Shown: positions 1 to 9,363, counted from the stretch's first letter. The stretch is DNA of 38,416 nt from Sphingomonas sp. (GCA_019508115.1 JAEKMC010000071.1:1-38416), one strand, 5' to 3'. Numbers and translations: made by a program. The notes: generated from the sequence alone by a model not told the origin.

Positions 1-631
1 TGCCCTGCGTATAGCGCGCCGCCTGGTCGACGGGGCCGCGCTGGCTGGAGACGATCGGAATGAAGCCGTCGCCGTGCTGATAGGAGGTCGACAGGCTCAC
101 GAAACCCGCGCCAGCGTTGCTCGACAGCAGCGCATCGGCGTCGATGGAATTGCGGCTGCCATAGGCCACCGCCATGGTTATGGGCCGCAATTTCTCAGGC
201 CCGGCACTCTCGATCTCGATCGTGCCCGCGAGTGCGCCCGGGCCGTAGACGCCACTGCCGCCGCCGCGCGTGACGCGGATCTGGCCGATGCGCGCGGGAT
301 CGAAGGCAGTGAACGTCGCCCAGCCGCCGAAGGGGTCGATCTGCGGCACGCCGTCCATCACGATCATCGCGCGCGACGATGCATTGCCACCCAGCCCGCG
401 CAGACTCGCGCCCTGGCTGGTAGGATGGGCCGACCGCGAATCCGACCGCCGGAACTGCCCGAAACCCGCGACATCGCGCAGCACGTCCTCGATCCGATCG
501 CTCGCGGTCGAGGTCAGCCGTGCGCGATCAATCGTGACCACGTCATAAGCGGCATCGCCCGCGACGCGACCCAGACCCTCGCCGGTGATGACGATTTCGG
601 CGGGCGGTTCAGGCGGTAATGCGGCGGCCAT
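1..631 (-). CDS. TonB-dependent outer-membrane receptor, N-terminal part (runs off left edge)
   Basis: Only the first 210 codons are in the window, and the gene continues past base 1. The translation is a plug domain: IVITGEG near residue 13, RIEDVLRDVAGF, then the hallmark stretch ASLRGLGGNASSRAMIVMDGVP and RGGGSGVYGPGALAGTIEI, followed by the first beta-barrel strands. Family members import siderophores, cobalamin, sugars or other nutrients across the outer membrane using TonB energy. The substrate cannot be read here, but the kinase gene 114 bases upstream on the same strand makes a sugar or sugar-acid ligand plausible. The ATG at 631 follows an AAGGAGC ribosome site. Oddly, this start gives a protein with no signal peptide. 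The frame stays open upstream to a possible GTG, but the extra residues are not a convincing leader either. Confidence 0.85.
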   Translation of the reverse strand, partial: MAAALPPEPPAEIVITGEGLGRVAGDAAYDVVTIDRARLTSTASDRIEDVLRDVAGFGQFRRSDSRSAHPTSQGASLRGLGGNASSRAMIVMDGVPQIDPFGGWATFTAFDPARIGQIRVTRGGGSGVYGPGALAGTIEIESAGPEKLRPITMAVAYGSRNSIDADALLSSNAGAGFVSLSTSYQHGDGFIPIVSSQRGPVDQAARYTQG

Positions 632-745
632 ATAGCCGCTCCTTAGCGAGACAGGCGTGATTGTGGAATGAAAACGCTCCACCGTAACGATCGATGCGGC
701 GAACCGAGTTCGGGATCAGGCGTCCGCGCCGCCTTATCGGCGCCA

Positions 746-1780
746 TTATCGGCGGACGTCGAGCCCACCCTCCAGAAAGGCAGCCAGATCACGGCGCGTG
801 AACAGGCTCGCATCGCCCGGCAAGCTATGCTTGAGCGCGGTCAGCGCCAGCCCCGAACGCGCGACGTCCTCCAGGCTCATACCTTCGAGCAGGCCGTGGA
901 GCACGCCTACCGCGAAACTGTCTCCTGCGCCGATCCGGTCGACGATGCCCGACAGCATGATCTCGTCGGTCTGAAACCCCCGTTCGGGGGTGTCGATCCG
1001 CGCGGAAAGGCGGTGTCGGTCGCTGTCTTCCACGTGGCGCGCGGTCGACGCCATCAGCCTGAGCCGGGGGAAGGCCGTGAACGCGGCCTCGGCCGCTTCG
1101 CGTCGGCGGTCCGCGCCATCGCCCGAAATAGGCCTGTCGAGCAGCAGCGCGACGTCACGGTGATTGCCGAACAGAATATCGGCCTGCGCCACCAGTTTGG
1201 AGAGTGTCTCGCGCGGCTTGCCGTCCCACCGTTCCCACAACTTTCCCCGCCAATTACCGTCGAACGAGATCGGCACGCCCCGGCGGGCCGCCGCCTCGGC
1301 GGCGGCCAGTGCCGCTTCGGTGCCGTTGGGGCCGAGCGCGGGGGTGATGCCCGACAGATGGAGCCGCCCCGCGCCTTCGAGGATCCCGTCCCAGTCCCAG
1401 CTATCGGCGGGCGCGTCGGCGAAGGAGGAATGCGCGCGGTCGTAGATCACCTCGGTCGCGCGCAGTCCAGCGCCCGGGGTCACGAAATAGAGGCCCATGC
1501 GCTCGCCTTGGCGCTGGATCAGGCCGATATCCACGCCGTGCGCGCGCAGCGCCTGCAACGCCGCGTCACCCAGCGGATTGTCGGGAAGAGCCGTCACTAT
1601 CCGCGTCGGATGGTCGAGCCGCGCGAGCCCGGTCGCGACATTCGCCTCGGCGCCCGCCACCCACACGTCCAGCCGCGCCGATTGCAGCAGCAATTCGCGG
1701 TTGGGCGGCGACAGGCGCAGCATGATTTCGCCGAAGAAGATGGTCGGCTTGAGTGCGGGCATTGCGGGCCTTTCGAACAT
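746..1780 (-). CDS. kdgK: PfkB-family sugar kinase, probable 2-dehydro-3-deoxygluconokinase
   Basis: This 344-residue cytoplasmic kinase would phosphorylate 2-keto-3-deoxygluconate at the entry to Entner-Doudoroff type sugar-acid catabolism. Evidence is the ribokinase/PfkB fold: an N-terminal FFGEIMLRLSPP strand, AGAEANVATGLARL (sugar-binding region), and the ATP/anion-hole signature DRIGAGDSFAVG with the catalytic Asp near residue 287. The reading frame is open upstream to 1858. The ATG at 1780 is preferred because a GAGGGAG ribosome site sits just before it; an ATG 18 bases further in is the alternative. It is divergent from paoA and probably co-transcribed with the receptor downstream. The PfkB family is certain. 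The exact sugar is inferred from overall resemblance to KdgK and could be another ketose or ketoacid. Confidence 0.8.
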   Translation of the reverse strand: MFERPAMPALKPTIFFGEIMLRLSPPNRELLLQSARLDVWVAGAEANVATGLARLDHPTRIVTALPDNPLGDAALQALRAHGVDIGLIQRQGERMGLYFVTPGAGLRATEVIYDRAHSSFADAPADSWDWDGILEGAGRLHLSGITPALGPNGTEAALAAAEAAARRGVPISFDGNWRGKLWERWDGKPRETLSKLVAQADILFGNHRDVALLLDRPISGDGADRRREAAEAAFTAFPRLRLMASTARHVEDSDRHRLSARIDTPERGFQTDEIMLSGIVDRIGAGDSFAVGVLHGLLEGMSLEDVARSGLALTALKHSLPGDASLFTRRDLAAFLEGGLDVRR

Positions 1781-1892
1781 GTCGCTCCCTCTTAGGCGTG
1801 AGCCGGCGAAGACCGCAAATCGTCCGCCCGCAATCGCGGACCCGTTGGCAAACGGCACGCGATTTCTCTAGGTTGGCGCCGTTCCGAGTCTC

Positions 1893-1898
1893 AGGAGG
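1893..1898 (+). promoter_or_regulatory. Ribosome binding site fixing the GTG start of paoA
   Basis: A perfect AGGAGG lies six bases before the GTG at 1905. This strong site decides the start in favour of a GTG codon whose product begins with a Tat signal. The promoters for this gene and the divergent kinase must lie in the 124 bases between 1780 and 1905. I could not identify convincing -35/-10 boxes there. Confidence 0.75.
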
Positions 1899-1904
1899 CG
1901 TTAG

Positions 1905-2537
1905 GTGGGCGATCCCAACGATGTGACGCGGCGCACTCTGTTGGCCGGAAGCGCCGCCGCGGCCGGCATTGCCACGGCTCCGGCGCTCGCCAGGGAACCC
2001 GCTGCCCCACGAAAGACTTCTTCCCGCATGATCCCGAAAATGCCGGTTTCGCTGACCGTCAACGGCCAGGCCGAAACGCTTGACCTCGATCCGCGCGTCA
2101 CCCTGCTCGACGCACTGCGCGAACATCTCCACCTGACCGGCAGCAAGAAAGGCTGCGACCATGGCCAGTGCGGGGCCTGCACGGTCATCGTCAACGGACG
2201 GCGAATCAATAGCTGCCTGACGCTGGCGGTGATGCACGAGGGCGAGCATGTCACCACGATCGAGGGGCTGGGCTCGCCGGAGAAATTGCATCCGATGCAG
2301 GCTGCCTTCGTCAAGCATGACGGCTTCCAGTGCGGCTATTGCACGCCGGGCCAGATCTGCTCGTCGGTGGCGATGCTGGGCGAGATCAGGGACGGCATTC
2401 CCAGCCACGTCACCGAGGATCTGGGGCATGTCGAATTTTCGGATGGCGAGGTGCGTGAGCGAATGAGCGGCAATATCTGCCGCTGCGCCGCTTATCCCAA
2501 CATCATCGCCGCGATCAGGGAGGTGCACGAGGCATGA
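1905..2537 (+). CDS. paoA: Aldehyde oxidoreductase iron-sulfur subunit, Tat-exported (PaoA type)
   Basis: This 210-residue [2Fe-2S] subunit belongs to a molybdenum-containing aldehyde oxidoreductase of the xanthine oxidase family. The N-terminus carries a twin-arginine signal (TRRTLLAGS, then an Ala-rich stretch ending APALA near residue 29). A plant-type ferredoxin domain follows with [11 protein letters not shown] and a later Cys (INSCLTL), then the second cluster domain with CGYCTPGQ and [10 protein letters not shown]. The layout and wording closely match E. coli PaoA (YagT), including HPMQAAF and DGIPSHVT. It transfers electrons from the molybdenum site of PaoC towards the FAD of PaoB in the periplasm. 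The stop overlaps the paoB start by four bases (ATGA), so the subunits are translationally coupled. Confidence 0.92.
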   Translation: MGDPNDVTRRTLLAGSAAAAGIATAPALAREPAAPRKTSSRMIPKMPVSLTVNGQAETLDLDPRVTLLDALREHLHLTGSKKGCDHGQCGACTVIVNGRRINSCLTLAVMHEGEHVTTIEGLGSPEKLHPMQAAFVKHDGFQCGYCTPGQICSSVAMLGEIRDGIPSHVTEDLGHVEFSDGEVRERMSGNICRCAAYPNIIAAIREVHEA

Positions 2538-3475
2538 GGCCCTTCACCTACGAACGCGCGGCCAGCGCGCAGGCCGCGGCTCAGGCCGCCGTGGCGCACC
2601 CGAACGCCAAGTTCATCGCGGGCGGCACCAATCTGCTCGATCTGATGAAATTGCAGATCGAGACGCCCGCCCATCTGATCGACGTCAATCATCTCGGCCT
2701 TGATCGGATCGAGAAGACGCCGGACGGAGGGCTGCGGATCGGCGCGCATGTCCGCAACACCGATCTCGCCGCCGACAGGGTTGTACGCAAGGACTATGCC
2801 GTGCTGAGCCGCGCGCTCGTCTCCGGCGCGAGCGGGCAATTGCGCAATAAGGCGACGACCGCGGGCAACCTGCTCCAGCGCACACGCTGCCCCTATTTTT
2901 ACGACACGTCCAAGCCCTGCAACAAACGCAAGCCCGGCTCGGGCTGCGCGGCGATCGGCGGATTCAACCGCGACCTTGCCATTATGGGGGTGAGCGACGC
3001 CTGTATCGCGACGCATCCGTCGGACATGGCGGTGGCGATGCGCTTGCTCGACGCGCGGGTCGAGACGGTCGATCCGCATGGGGTGACGCGCGCCATCCCA
3101 ATCGCGGAATTCCACCGCCTGCCGGGCGACACGCCGCACATCGAGACGGTATTGCAACCCGGCGAACTGATCACTGCGGTGACCTTGCCGAAGCCGCTGG
3201 GCGGCAGGCATGTTTACCGCAAGGTCCGCGACCGTGCCTCTTATGCCTTTGCCAATGTCTCGGTCGCGGCGGTGATCGGCGACGGCTTCCAGCATTTCGC
3301 CTTCGGTGGCCTCGCGCATAAGCCATGGCGTGTCGAGGCGGCGGAAGGCCTCTCAAGCGCGGATGCAATCGCGGAAGCCGTGCTGAGCGGTGCCCGGACA
3401 ACGCCGCAAAACGCGTTCAAGACAATTCTCACGCGCCGGACCTTAGGCGCGGTCCTGCGGGAGGCACGGGCATGA
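2534..3475 (+). CDS. paoB: Aldehyde oxidoreductase FAD-binding subunit (PaoB type)
   Basis: This 313-residue middle subunit carries FAD and probably a [4Fe-4S] cluster. FAD-domain features are [14 protein letters not shown] near residue 30, and [21 protein letters not shown] near 100. The Cys-rich segment after it ([24 protein letters not shown]) is the insertion that in E. coli PaoB holds an extra iron-sulfur cluster. The C-terminal CO-dehydrogenase flavoprotein domain includes [13 protein letters not shown]. It has no signal of its own. In the known complex it is exported as a folded assembly using the PaoA Tat signal. It overlaps paoA and paoC by four bases on each side. Confidence 0.92.
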   Translation: MRPFTYERAASAQAAAQAAVAHPNAKFIAGGTNLLDLMKLQIETPAHLIDVNHLGLDRIEKTPDGGLRIGAHVRNTDLAADRVVRKDYAVLSRALVSGASGQLRNKATTAGNLLQRTRCPYFYDTSKPCNKRKPGSGCAAIGGFNRDLAIMGVSDACIATHPSDMAVAMRLLDARVETVDPHGVTRAIPIAEFHRLPGDTPHIETVLQPGELITAVTLPKPLGGRHVYRKVRDRASYAFANVSVAAVIGDGFQHFAFGGLAHKPWRVEAAEGLSSADAIAEAVLSGARTTPQNAFKTILTRRTLGAVLREARA

Positions 3476-5691
3476 GCGAGCTTCTGTTCGACCAGCCGGC
3501 CGGCCCCAATCCGATCGACCGCGGCAAGGTCGTCGGCATAGCGCACGACCGCATCGACGGCCCGCGCAAGGTCTCCGGCCGTGCGCCTTATGCCTATGAG
3601 CATCATGCCGAGGCGCCCAACCCGGCTTATGGCTTCATGCTGCCGGCAGGGATCGGCAAGGGGCGCATCGCCTCGATCGATACGCGGGATGCAGAGGCCG
3701 CGCCGGGCGTGCTGCTGGTGATGACGCATCTTAACGCGCCCAAGCAGGGGCCTGAGAAAGGCGATTTCGCCCCGCAACTCGTCGGGCCCGAGATCAAACA
3801 TTATCATCAGGCGGTCGCGTTCGTGGTCGCCGAGACGTTCGAGCAGGCGCGCGACGCCACCAATCTGGTGCGCGTCTCTTACGCCGCCGAACCGGGCCGC
3901 TTCGATCTCGCGAAGGAAAAGGCGCGGGCTTATCCGCCGTCGCGAGAGCAGGTGTTCGGCGACAATCCCGACAGCAAAGCCGGCGATTTCGACGCGGGCT
4001 TCGCCGCCGCGCCGGTCAAGCTCGACGTGACCTACACCACGCCCGACCAGAGCCACATGATGATGGAGCCGCACGCGACCATCGCCAAATGGGACGGCGA
4101 CGCATTGACCGTGTGGAACGCCAACCAGATGGTCAATTGGGCGGTGCGCGATCTGTCGGGCACGCTGATGATTCCCAAGGAGAAAATCCGCGTCGTCTCC
4201 TCGTTCGTGGGCGGCGGCTTCGGCGGCAAGCTCTGGATCCAGGCGGATTGCGTGCTCGCAGCGCTCGGCAGCCGCCAGCTAGGCGGACGCCCGGTCAAGG
4301 TGGCGCTGGCCCGCCCGCAGGTGATGAACAACACGACGCACCGCCCCGCGACGATCCAGCGCGTCCGGCTCGGCGCGGACGCGCAGGGCAACATCCTCGC
4401 GATCGGGCACGAAAGCTGGAACGGCAACAAGCGTGGCGGCGCGGTCGAGACCGCGACCGGCCAGACCCGCCAGCTTTATGCGGGCAAGGACCGCATGACC
4501 GCGCTCCGCTTCGCCGACATGGACTTGCCCGTCGGCAATGCGATGCGCGCACCGGGCGAGGCGGTCGGCCTGCTCGCGCTCGAATGCGCAATGGACGAGC
4601 TGGCGGAAAAATTAGGCATGGATCCGGTCGAGCTCAGGATCCGCAACGACGTTCAATATGATCCGGAAAAGGGGCCCGGCACGCCTTTTTCGAGCCGCAA
4701 ATTCGTCGAGTGCCTAAAGGCCGGCGCGGACAAGTTCGGCTGGTCGAAGCGCAAGGCCAAGCCCGGCCAGATGCGCGACGGCAAATGGCTGATCGGCTAT
4801 GGCATGTCGGGCGCGATCCGCGGCAATCTGACGATGGATTCCGCGGCGCGCGTGAGCTTGCGCCCCGATGGCACGATCCTCGTCGAAACCGACATGACCG
4901 ACATCGGCACGGGCAGTTACACGATCATCGCGCAGACCGCGGCTGAGATGATGGGCGTGCAGCTCGGCCAGGTCGAGGTCCGGTTGGCCGATTCGAACTT
5001 CCCGGTCTCGTCGGGCTCGGGCGGTTCGTGGGGCGGCAACAGCTCGACCGCGGGCGTCTACGCCGCATGCGACGCGTTGCGCCAACAGATCGCGCAGAAA
5101 GCCGGCTTCAATGTCGCCGACGTCGTCTTTGCCGACAACAACGTCCGCTCGAGCGGACGGTCGGTGCCGCTGGCGGAAGTCGCCGGCCCGCAGGGGCTGA
5201 GCGCCGAGGGCAAGATCAAGTTCGGCGACCTGTCGCAGAAATATGCGCAGGCAAGCTTCGGCGCGCATTTCTGTGAGGTCGGCGTCGATCCCGATACGGC
5301 CGAGGTACGCGTGCGCCGCATGCTGACCGTCGCGGCAGCGGGACGCATCCTCAACCCCAAGACCGCGCGCAACCAGTGCCTTGGGGGCATGACGATGGGG
5401 ATCGGGGCCGCGCTGATGGAAGAATGCGTGGTCGATACGCGGTTCGGCTATTTCGTGAATCACGATCTCGCCGAATATCAGGTGCCCGTGCATGCCGACA
5501 TTCCCGACCTGGAAGTGATTTTCGTGGAGGAGCTCGACGATAAATCTTCACCAATGAAGGCTAAAGGGGTGGGAGAGCTGGGTATTTGCGGTGTCGGTGC
5601 CTCGGTCGCCAATGCGATCTATAATGCGACTGGGGTGCGGATAAGGGATTACCCACTGACGATGGACAAATTGCTTCCGCATATGGCCTGA
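3472..5691 (+). CDS. paoC: Aldehyde oxidoreductase molybdenum-binding subunit (PaoC type)
   Basis: This 739-residue catalytic subunit binds the molybdopterin cofactor and hydroxylates aldehydes to carboxylic acids. The ATG at 3472 overlaps the paoB stop (ATGA) and has GGGAGG upstream; the frame extends further 5 prime but that part is non-homologous. Family features are the a/b hammerhead domain ([13 protein letters not shown]), VGGGFGGK near residue 245, [21 protein letters not shown], and the C-terminal [14 protein letters not shown] that holds the active-site Glu. Length matches E. coli PaoC. No paoD/xdhC-like cofactor-insertion chaperone follows, unlike E. coli, so it must be elsewhere. 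The aldehyde substrate is inferred from the Pao resemblance. Other family members oxidise purines, so a purine substrate is not strictly excluded. Confidence 0.92.
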   Translation: MSELLFDQPAGPNPIDRGKVVGIAHDRIDGPRKVSGRAPYAYEHHAEAPNPAYGFMLPAGIGKGRIASIDTRDAEAAPGVLLVMTHLNAPKQGPEKGDFAPQLVGPEIKHYHQAVAFVVAETFEQARDATNLVRVSYAAEPGRFDLAKEKARAYPPSREQVFGDNPDSKAGDFDAGFAAAPVKLDVTYTTPDQSHMMMEPHATIAKWDGDALTVWNANQMVNWAVRDLSGTLMIPKEKIRVVSSFVGGGFGGKLWIQADCVLAALGSRQLGGRPVKVALARPQVMNNTTHRPATIQRVRLGADAQGNILAIGHESWNGNKRGGAVETATGQTRQLYAGKDRMTALRFADMDLPVGNAMRAPGEAVGLLALECAMDELAEKLGMDPVELRIRNDVQYDPEKGPGTPFSSRKFVECLKAGADKFGWSKRKAKPGQMRDGKWLIGYGMSGAIRGNLTMDSAARVSLRPDGTILVETDMTDIGTGSYTIIAQTAAEMMGVQLGQVEVRLADSNFPVSSGSGGSWGGNSSTAGVYAACDALRQQIAQKAGFNVADVVFADNNVRSSGRSVPLAEVAGPQGLSAEGKIKFGDLSQKYAQASFGAHFCEVGVDPDTAEVRVRRMLTVAAAGRILNPKTARNQCLGGMTMGIGAALMEECVVDTRFGYFVNHDLAEYQVPVHADIPDLEVIFVEELDDKSSPMKAKGVGELGICGVGASVANAIYNATGVRIRDYPLTMDKLLPHMA

Positions 5692-5729
5692 TCGTGGCAT
5701 TGCGGCAGCCTCTCATGGGTTGCCGCTAA

Positions 5730-6188
5730 GTGGCCGAACATAGTGCAGGAATCTTGCTGTACCGATGGGGCTCGAAGGGCCTCGAAGTGCTGCTCGTCCA
5801 TCCTGGCGGCCCTTTCTGGCAAAAGCGCGACGCGGGCGCCTGGCAAATTCCCAAGGGCAAGATCGACGAAGGCGAGGAATTGCTCGCCGCGGCGCTGCGC
5901 GAGTTCAAGGAGGAACTGGGCGTCGCGCTGGAAGGCACCGCGCGGCCATTGAGCCGTATCCGCCAGGCCGCGGGCAAATGGGTCGATACGTTCGCCGTTG
6001 AAGGCGATCTCGACGCCGATGCGATCGTCAGCGAGACGTTCGAGATGGAATGGCCACCCCGATCGGGACGGATCCAAACCTATCCCGAGATCGATCGCGC
6101 CCGCTGGTTCACGCTCCACGAGGCACGTCCCAAAATGCTCGAAAGCCAAATCCCTCTGCTCGACGAACTGGAAGCGCGACTGGGCTGA
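5730..6188 (+). CDS. Nudix hydrolase
   Basis: This is a 152-residue cytoplasmic pyrophosphohydrolase. The complete Nudix box is visible around residues 43-65: G, five residues, E, seven residues, then REFKEELGV, matching GX5EX7REUXEEXGU. These residues bind the catalytic Mg ions. The opening SAGILLYRW and the PFWQKRDAGAWQIPKG segment resemble the group of small Nudix proteins annotated as predicted NTP pyrophosphohydrolases, but the substrate cannot be assigned. The start is a GTG at 5730 with only a weak ribosome site, 38 bases after paoC. It may be read through from the pao operon. It converges with the cyclase gene, with only three bases between the stops. Confidence 0.88.
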   Translation: MAEHSAGILLYRWGSKGLEVLLVHPGGPFWQKRDAGAWQIPKGKIDEGEELLAAALREFKEELGVALEGTARPLSRIRQAAGKWVDTFAVEGDLDADAIVSETFEMEWPPRSGRIQTYPEIDRARWFTLHEARPKMLESQIPLLDELEARLG

Positions 6189-6191
6189 TCT

Positions 6192-6851
6192 CTACGGCAG
6201 CATGGCAAAGGCGCGCACAGGAAAGGTGCCGAAGCCTGCGACCTTGGGCGGCACTGCGTAGAAACGTGCATCCTTCGTGGGCAATTGGCCGAGGCCCGTC
6301 ATATGCTCGCAGATCGGGATGTCGCGGCCGAGCAGGATGGTGTGCGCCGGCCGGGCCATCCCGCGCGTGTCGTCGATATTGTGGGAATCGATCCCGACCA
6401 GAGCGGCGCCACGATCCGCAAGCCAGGTCGCTCCGGCTTCGGTCAGGAAGGGATGATTTTCGAAATAAGCGTCAGTTCGCCAGTGCCGGTCCCAGCCGGT
6501 GTGGAGAAGTACCGCCTTACCCCTCACGTCCAGCCCCGCAAAATCGTCCGGCAGGATCGACAAGCCGTCCGCAAGCCGGGGCTTCATCACCAGTGCGTCG
6601 AGATGGGCGAGCTGTTCCAGCTTCAGGCCGGCGAGATCGGTACCGTCTGCGTAACGATGAAAGGGGCTGTCGAGATAGGTGCCGGTATTGCCCACCATCT
6701 CGATCCGCTGGATCGCGAATTCCTCGCCGTCCGAATAGCGTTCGTGCGATTCCTCGCGCGAGAGGAAGTCGCAGATGATGGGTGCGGGCAGGCCTTTGTA
6801 GGTGACCATGCCCGCTTCCAAACGATGCGATAGATCGATCAGCGTCGGCAT
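6192..6851 (-). CDS. Cyclase-family (kynurenine formamidase-like) protein with altered metal motif
   Basis: This 219-residue protein of the cyclase/KynB fold starts MPTLIDLSHRLEAGMVTYKG, typical of the family. The canonical HxGTHxDxPxH metal motif appears here as NTGTYLDSPFH (residues 55-65). The first two His ligands are therefore Asn and Tyr, while Asp61 and His65 remain. The C-terminal pattern HTILLGRDIPICEH fits the second ligand region. Known family members hydrolyse formylkynurenine or isatin, or are polyketide cyclases. None can be assigned here because two ligands differ. This looks like a recognised variant branch, not random decay, since the rest of the motif is intact. It lies downstream of the GH13 gene on the same strand, 43 bases away, and may be read with it. 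Confidence 0.8.
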   Translation of the reverse strand: MPTLIDLSHRLEAGMVTYKGLPAPIICDFLSREESHERYSDGEEFAIQRIEMVGNTGTYLDSPFHRYADGTDLAGLKLEQLAHLDALVMKPRLADGLSILPDDFAGLDVRGKAVLLHTGWDRHWRTDAYFENHPFLTEAGATWLADRGAALVGIDSHNIDDTRGMARPAHTILLGRDIPICEHMTGLGQLPTKDARFYAVPPKVAGFGTFPVRAFAMLP

Positions 6852-6894
6852 GGCACGCGTTTAGCCGCGTACGCGTGCAGCGCCAAATGCAGGC

Positions 6895-8610
6895 TCAACC
6901 GATCTCCACCACCAGCACGCCTAGCGGCGCGAGATGGATACCGGTCGAGGACATGGTCGCCCTGTTCTGCACGATCACCCGCCCTGCTTTGCCGCCGCCC
7001 AATTGCGCAAGCGTAAGGTCGCTCGCCGTGCCGCCGAAATTGAGCATGGTCAGCACTTTCCGCCCGCCGCCGCTGCGCACGTAGGACAGCACGTTGGGAT
7101 TGGCGCGGTCGACCATCGCCATCTCGCCTGCCAGCGCCGGATTGCCACGCCGCTCGGCAATCAACGTCCGGTAGAAATTGAGCACTGACTTAGGATCGGC
7201 ACGCTCGGCCGCGACGTTGCGGGTCGCGTAATCGGCACTGACCGGCAGCCAGGGCTTGGCGCCGGTGTTGAACCCGGCATTGACGCTCGCATCCCATTGC
7301 ATCGGCGTCCGCTCGCCGTCGCGGCCCTTCTCCTTGGGCCAGCCTTTCTTGCCGATGATGTCCTGCACATCCTCGACCCGTTTCGGGTCATTATTCTGCA
7401 TGCCCAGTTCCTCGCCATAGTAGAGGATCGGCGTTCCGCGCAGCGTGAGCAGCAAGGCGGCCGTGATGCGCGCCATGTCGTCGCTGGTCGTGCCGGCGGG
7501 CAGATCGTACCGGCTCGGCACACGCCGCTGGTCGTGATTGTTGAGCGCGAAGCAGGGCCAGCCGCCCACCGGATTATTCTCCACCGCTTCAATCCGCGGG
7601 CGCAGTTCCGCCGCGCTCAGCGGTTTCACCCCGATCAGGCTGAGGAACATCGGCAGCTGCAACTCATCGTTGTGGGCGCCGTAGAAGCGGGTCAGCTCGG
7701 GCGCGGTCGACACATAGGTCTCCCCGATCAGGATGCGTCCCGGATAGCGGTCGGTCACATTCTGCCGCAGCCGCTGCAGCTCGGTGTGCATCTCGGGCTG
7801 CTCGGTATTGTTGATGCGGTTCTGCTCGGGCAGGCCGAACGCGTCGGTGCCCGGCGCGGGCGGATTGTCCTTGAGGTCCGCGCGCTCGAACATCGTGCCG
7901 ACCGCGTCGAGGCGATAGCCGTACACGCCGCGCTTCAGCCACCATTCGGCGGCGTCGAACATCGCCTTCTCGACCTTGGAGTTGCGCCAGTTGAGATCGG
8001 GTTGCTGTGCGTAGAAGAAGTGATAATAATATTGGCCGGTCGTGGCATCCTTCTCCCACGCCGATCCGCCGAACAGTGATGTCCAATTGTTGGGCGGCCC
8101 GCCATTCCTGCCGTCGCGCCAGATGTAGAAATCGCGATAGGGATTGGCCTTGCTCGATCGCGACTGCTGGAACCACGCATGCTTGTCCGACGTGTGGTTG
8201 ATCACGAAATCGAGGATGACCTTGACGTTCTGCCCCTTGCCCTTGGCAATCAGCGCGTCGGCATCGGCGATCGTCCCGAACTGCGGGTCGACATTGTCGT
8301 AATCCGCCACATCATAGCCGAAATCGGCCTGCGGACTGGGGAACATCGGCGTCATCCAGATCGCGTCGATGCCAAGATCCGACAGATAATCGAGGTGGTT
8401 GGTGATGCCCTTGAGATCACCGATGCCGTCATTGTTGCTGTCGGCGAAGCTGCGCGGATAGAGTTCGTAGATCACCGCCTGCTTCCACCAATCGTCCTTC
8501 GCAGAGGCCGCATTCGCGGGCATAGGGGAGGGCGGAGCTGTGATCGCCGCCGAGGCCGCGGAGGCGACAAGGCCGGTTGCCGCCAGCCCATATATGAAAG
8601 CCCTACGCAT
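6895..8610 (-). CDS. Secreted GH13 alpha-glucosidase
   Basis: This is a 571-residue exported glycoside hydrolase of family 13, oligo-1,6-glucosidase/alpha-glucosidase type. The ATG at 8610 follows GGAGA by six bases and begins a clean signal peptide (MRRAFIYGLAATGLVASAASA). The mature part starts WWKQAVIYELYPRSFADS, with the metal loop DSNNDGIGD near residue 57. Catalytic residues are Asp235 (GYRLDAVG, nucleophile), Glu297 (LIGETYVS, acid/base) and Asp360 (NNHDQRR, transition-state stabiliser). RGTPILYYGEELGM is the usual C-terminal barrel motif, followed by a beta-sandwich domain. It probably works in the periplasm on malto- or isomalto-oligosaccharides. The linkage specificity is not readable. 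In-frame ATGs up to 15 bases upstream are possible alternative starts. Confidence 0.9.
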   Translation of the reverse strand: MRRAFIYGLAATGLVASAASAAITAPPSPMPANAASAKDDWWKQAVIYELYPRSFADSNNDGIGDLKGITNHLDYLSDLGIDAIWMTPMFPSPQADFGYDVADYDNVDPQFGTIADADALIAKGKGQNVKVILDFVINHTSDKHAWFQQSRSSKANPYRDFYIWRDGRNGGPPNNWTSLFGGSAWEKDATTGQYYYHFFYAQQPDLNWRNSKVEKAMFDAAEWWLKRGVYGYRLDAVGTMFERADLKDNPPAPGTDAFGLPEQNRINNTEQPEMHTELQRLRQNVTDRYPGRILIGETYVSTAPELTRFYGAHNDELQLPMFLSLIGVKPLSAAELRPRIEAVENNPVGGWPCFALNNHDQRRVPSRYDLPAGTTSDDMARITAALLLTLRGTPILYYGEELGMQNNDPKRVEDVQDIIGKKGWPKEKGRDGERTPMQWDASVNAGFNTGAKPWLPVSADYATRNVAAERADPKSVLNFYRTLIAERRGNPALAGEMAMVDRANPNVLSYVRSGGGRKVLTMLNFGGTASDLTLAQLGGGKAGRVIVQNRATMSSTGIHLAPLGVLVVEIG

Positions 8611-8873
8611 CGTCATTCTCCGCATCCGGCCGTTCTCGGCCTCCATTGTCAGATGTGGCTTAGGCACCGCTCGATCGGCGCACAACTGGTTGCGTCGTCG
8701 GTATTTTGTGCCCGATTCCGGGCCGCGATCTGGCCGCGCCCAGCCTCGGCGATGGAGACTGACGCGATGCTGCGCTTATGGTAAGCCCATCGCCGGTATT
8801 GTTCTGCGCTCGTGTTGCGTGACCTTCCGATTACGAAGACGAATTGGCGCTTTTCGCCTGGAGGAGATTTTGC
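8611..8873. promoter_or_regulatory. Divergent intergenic region between GH13 and DoxX genes
   Basis: This 263-base stretch has no credible gene; the frames across it lack coding character and run over GH13 in antisense. It must hold the promoters of both divergent genes. An inverted repeat, CGGCGATGG at 8747-8755 and CCATCGCCG at 8787-8795, is perfect but has a 31-base loop. The DoxX start is set by GAGGAG at 8861-8866. No recognisable operator was found. Confidence 0.4.
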
Positions 8874-9269
8874 ATGGTGAGCCCAGAATGGACCCCCCGG
8901 ATTTTGTCGCTGCTCAGGATAATCACGGGACTTCTGTTCCTTGAACATGGCATGATAAAATTGATCGGATTTCCGGCGCCGATGCCGGGAATGGACCATT
9001 TGCCGCCGCTGCTGCTCGCGGCGGGTATCATCGAGCTGGTCGGCGGCATCCTGATCACGCTGGGGCTTTTCACCCGGATCGCCGCTTTCATCGCCTCGGG
9101 CGAAATGGCGGTGGCCTATTTCATGGCGCATATGTCGCAAGGCTTCTGGCCTGCATTGAACCAGGGCGAGGCGGCGATCCTGTTCTGCTTCGTCTTCTTC
9201 TATTTCGCCTTCGCCGGGCCAGGCGAGTGGAGTGTGGATGCAATGCGCCGCGGGCCCTCGCGGACCTGA
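8874..9269 (+). CDS. DoxX family membrane protein
   Basis: This 131-residue inner-membrane protein has about four transmembrane segments. ILSLLRIITGLLFLEHGMIKL opens the first, PPLLLAAGIIELVGGILITLG the second, FTRIAAFIASGEMAVAYFMAH the third, and AAILFCFVFFYFAFAGPG the last. The order and the LEHGMIKL motif are typical of DoxX. Members of this family are linked to quinone or thiol redox stress responses, but the biochemical role is loosely defined. The ATG at 8874 is preferred over an upstream TTG because GAGGAG sits eight bases before it. It stands alone, divergent from the GH13 gene. Confidence 0.88.
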   Translation: MVSPEWTPRILSLLRIITGLLFLEHGMIKLIGFPAPMPGMDHLPPLLLAAGIIELVGGILITLGLFTRIAAFIASGEMAVAYFMAHMSQGFWPALNQGEAAILFCFVFFYFAFAGPGEWSVDAMRRGPSRT

Positions 9270-9363
9270 TCCGAAATCGAAGAGCCTTTCGCCCTGCATC
9301 CGCGACTACGCGGGGTAGGGCGATCGGAAATGACGCCCGCCTCGCCATCTCCGGCGCTAGCTT

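Noticed and set aside
721-758. CGTCCGC/GCGGACG dyad at the end of the sugar kinase gene as a terminator
   Set aside because: The stem is bulged, overlaps the stop codon, and has no T run, so I do not call it.
74-1795. Plus-strand open frames of 181 and 375 codons across the receptor and kinase genes
   Set aside because: They are antisense shadows typical of high-GC DNA; the minus strand carries clear family motifs and ribosome sites there.
1825-1858. A look-alike of the purine motif (CAATC and CGTTGGCAAA) upstream of paoA
   Set aside because: The gap between the two parts is 7, not 12, bases and the right part has an inserted base, so it is treated as chance.
8747-8795. A 9-base inverted repeat with 31-base loop between the GH13 and DoxX genes
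   Set aside because: The loop is too long and there is no T run or promoter relation; one such match by chance is plausible.
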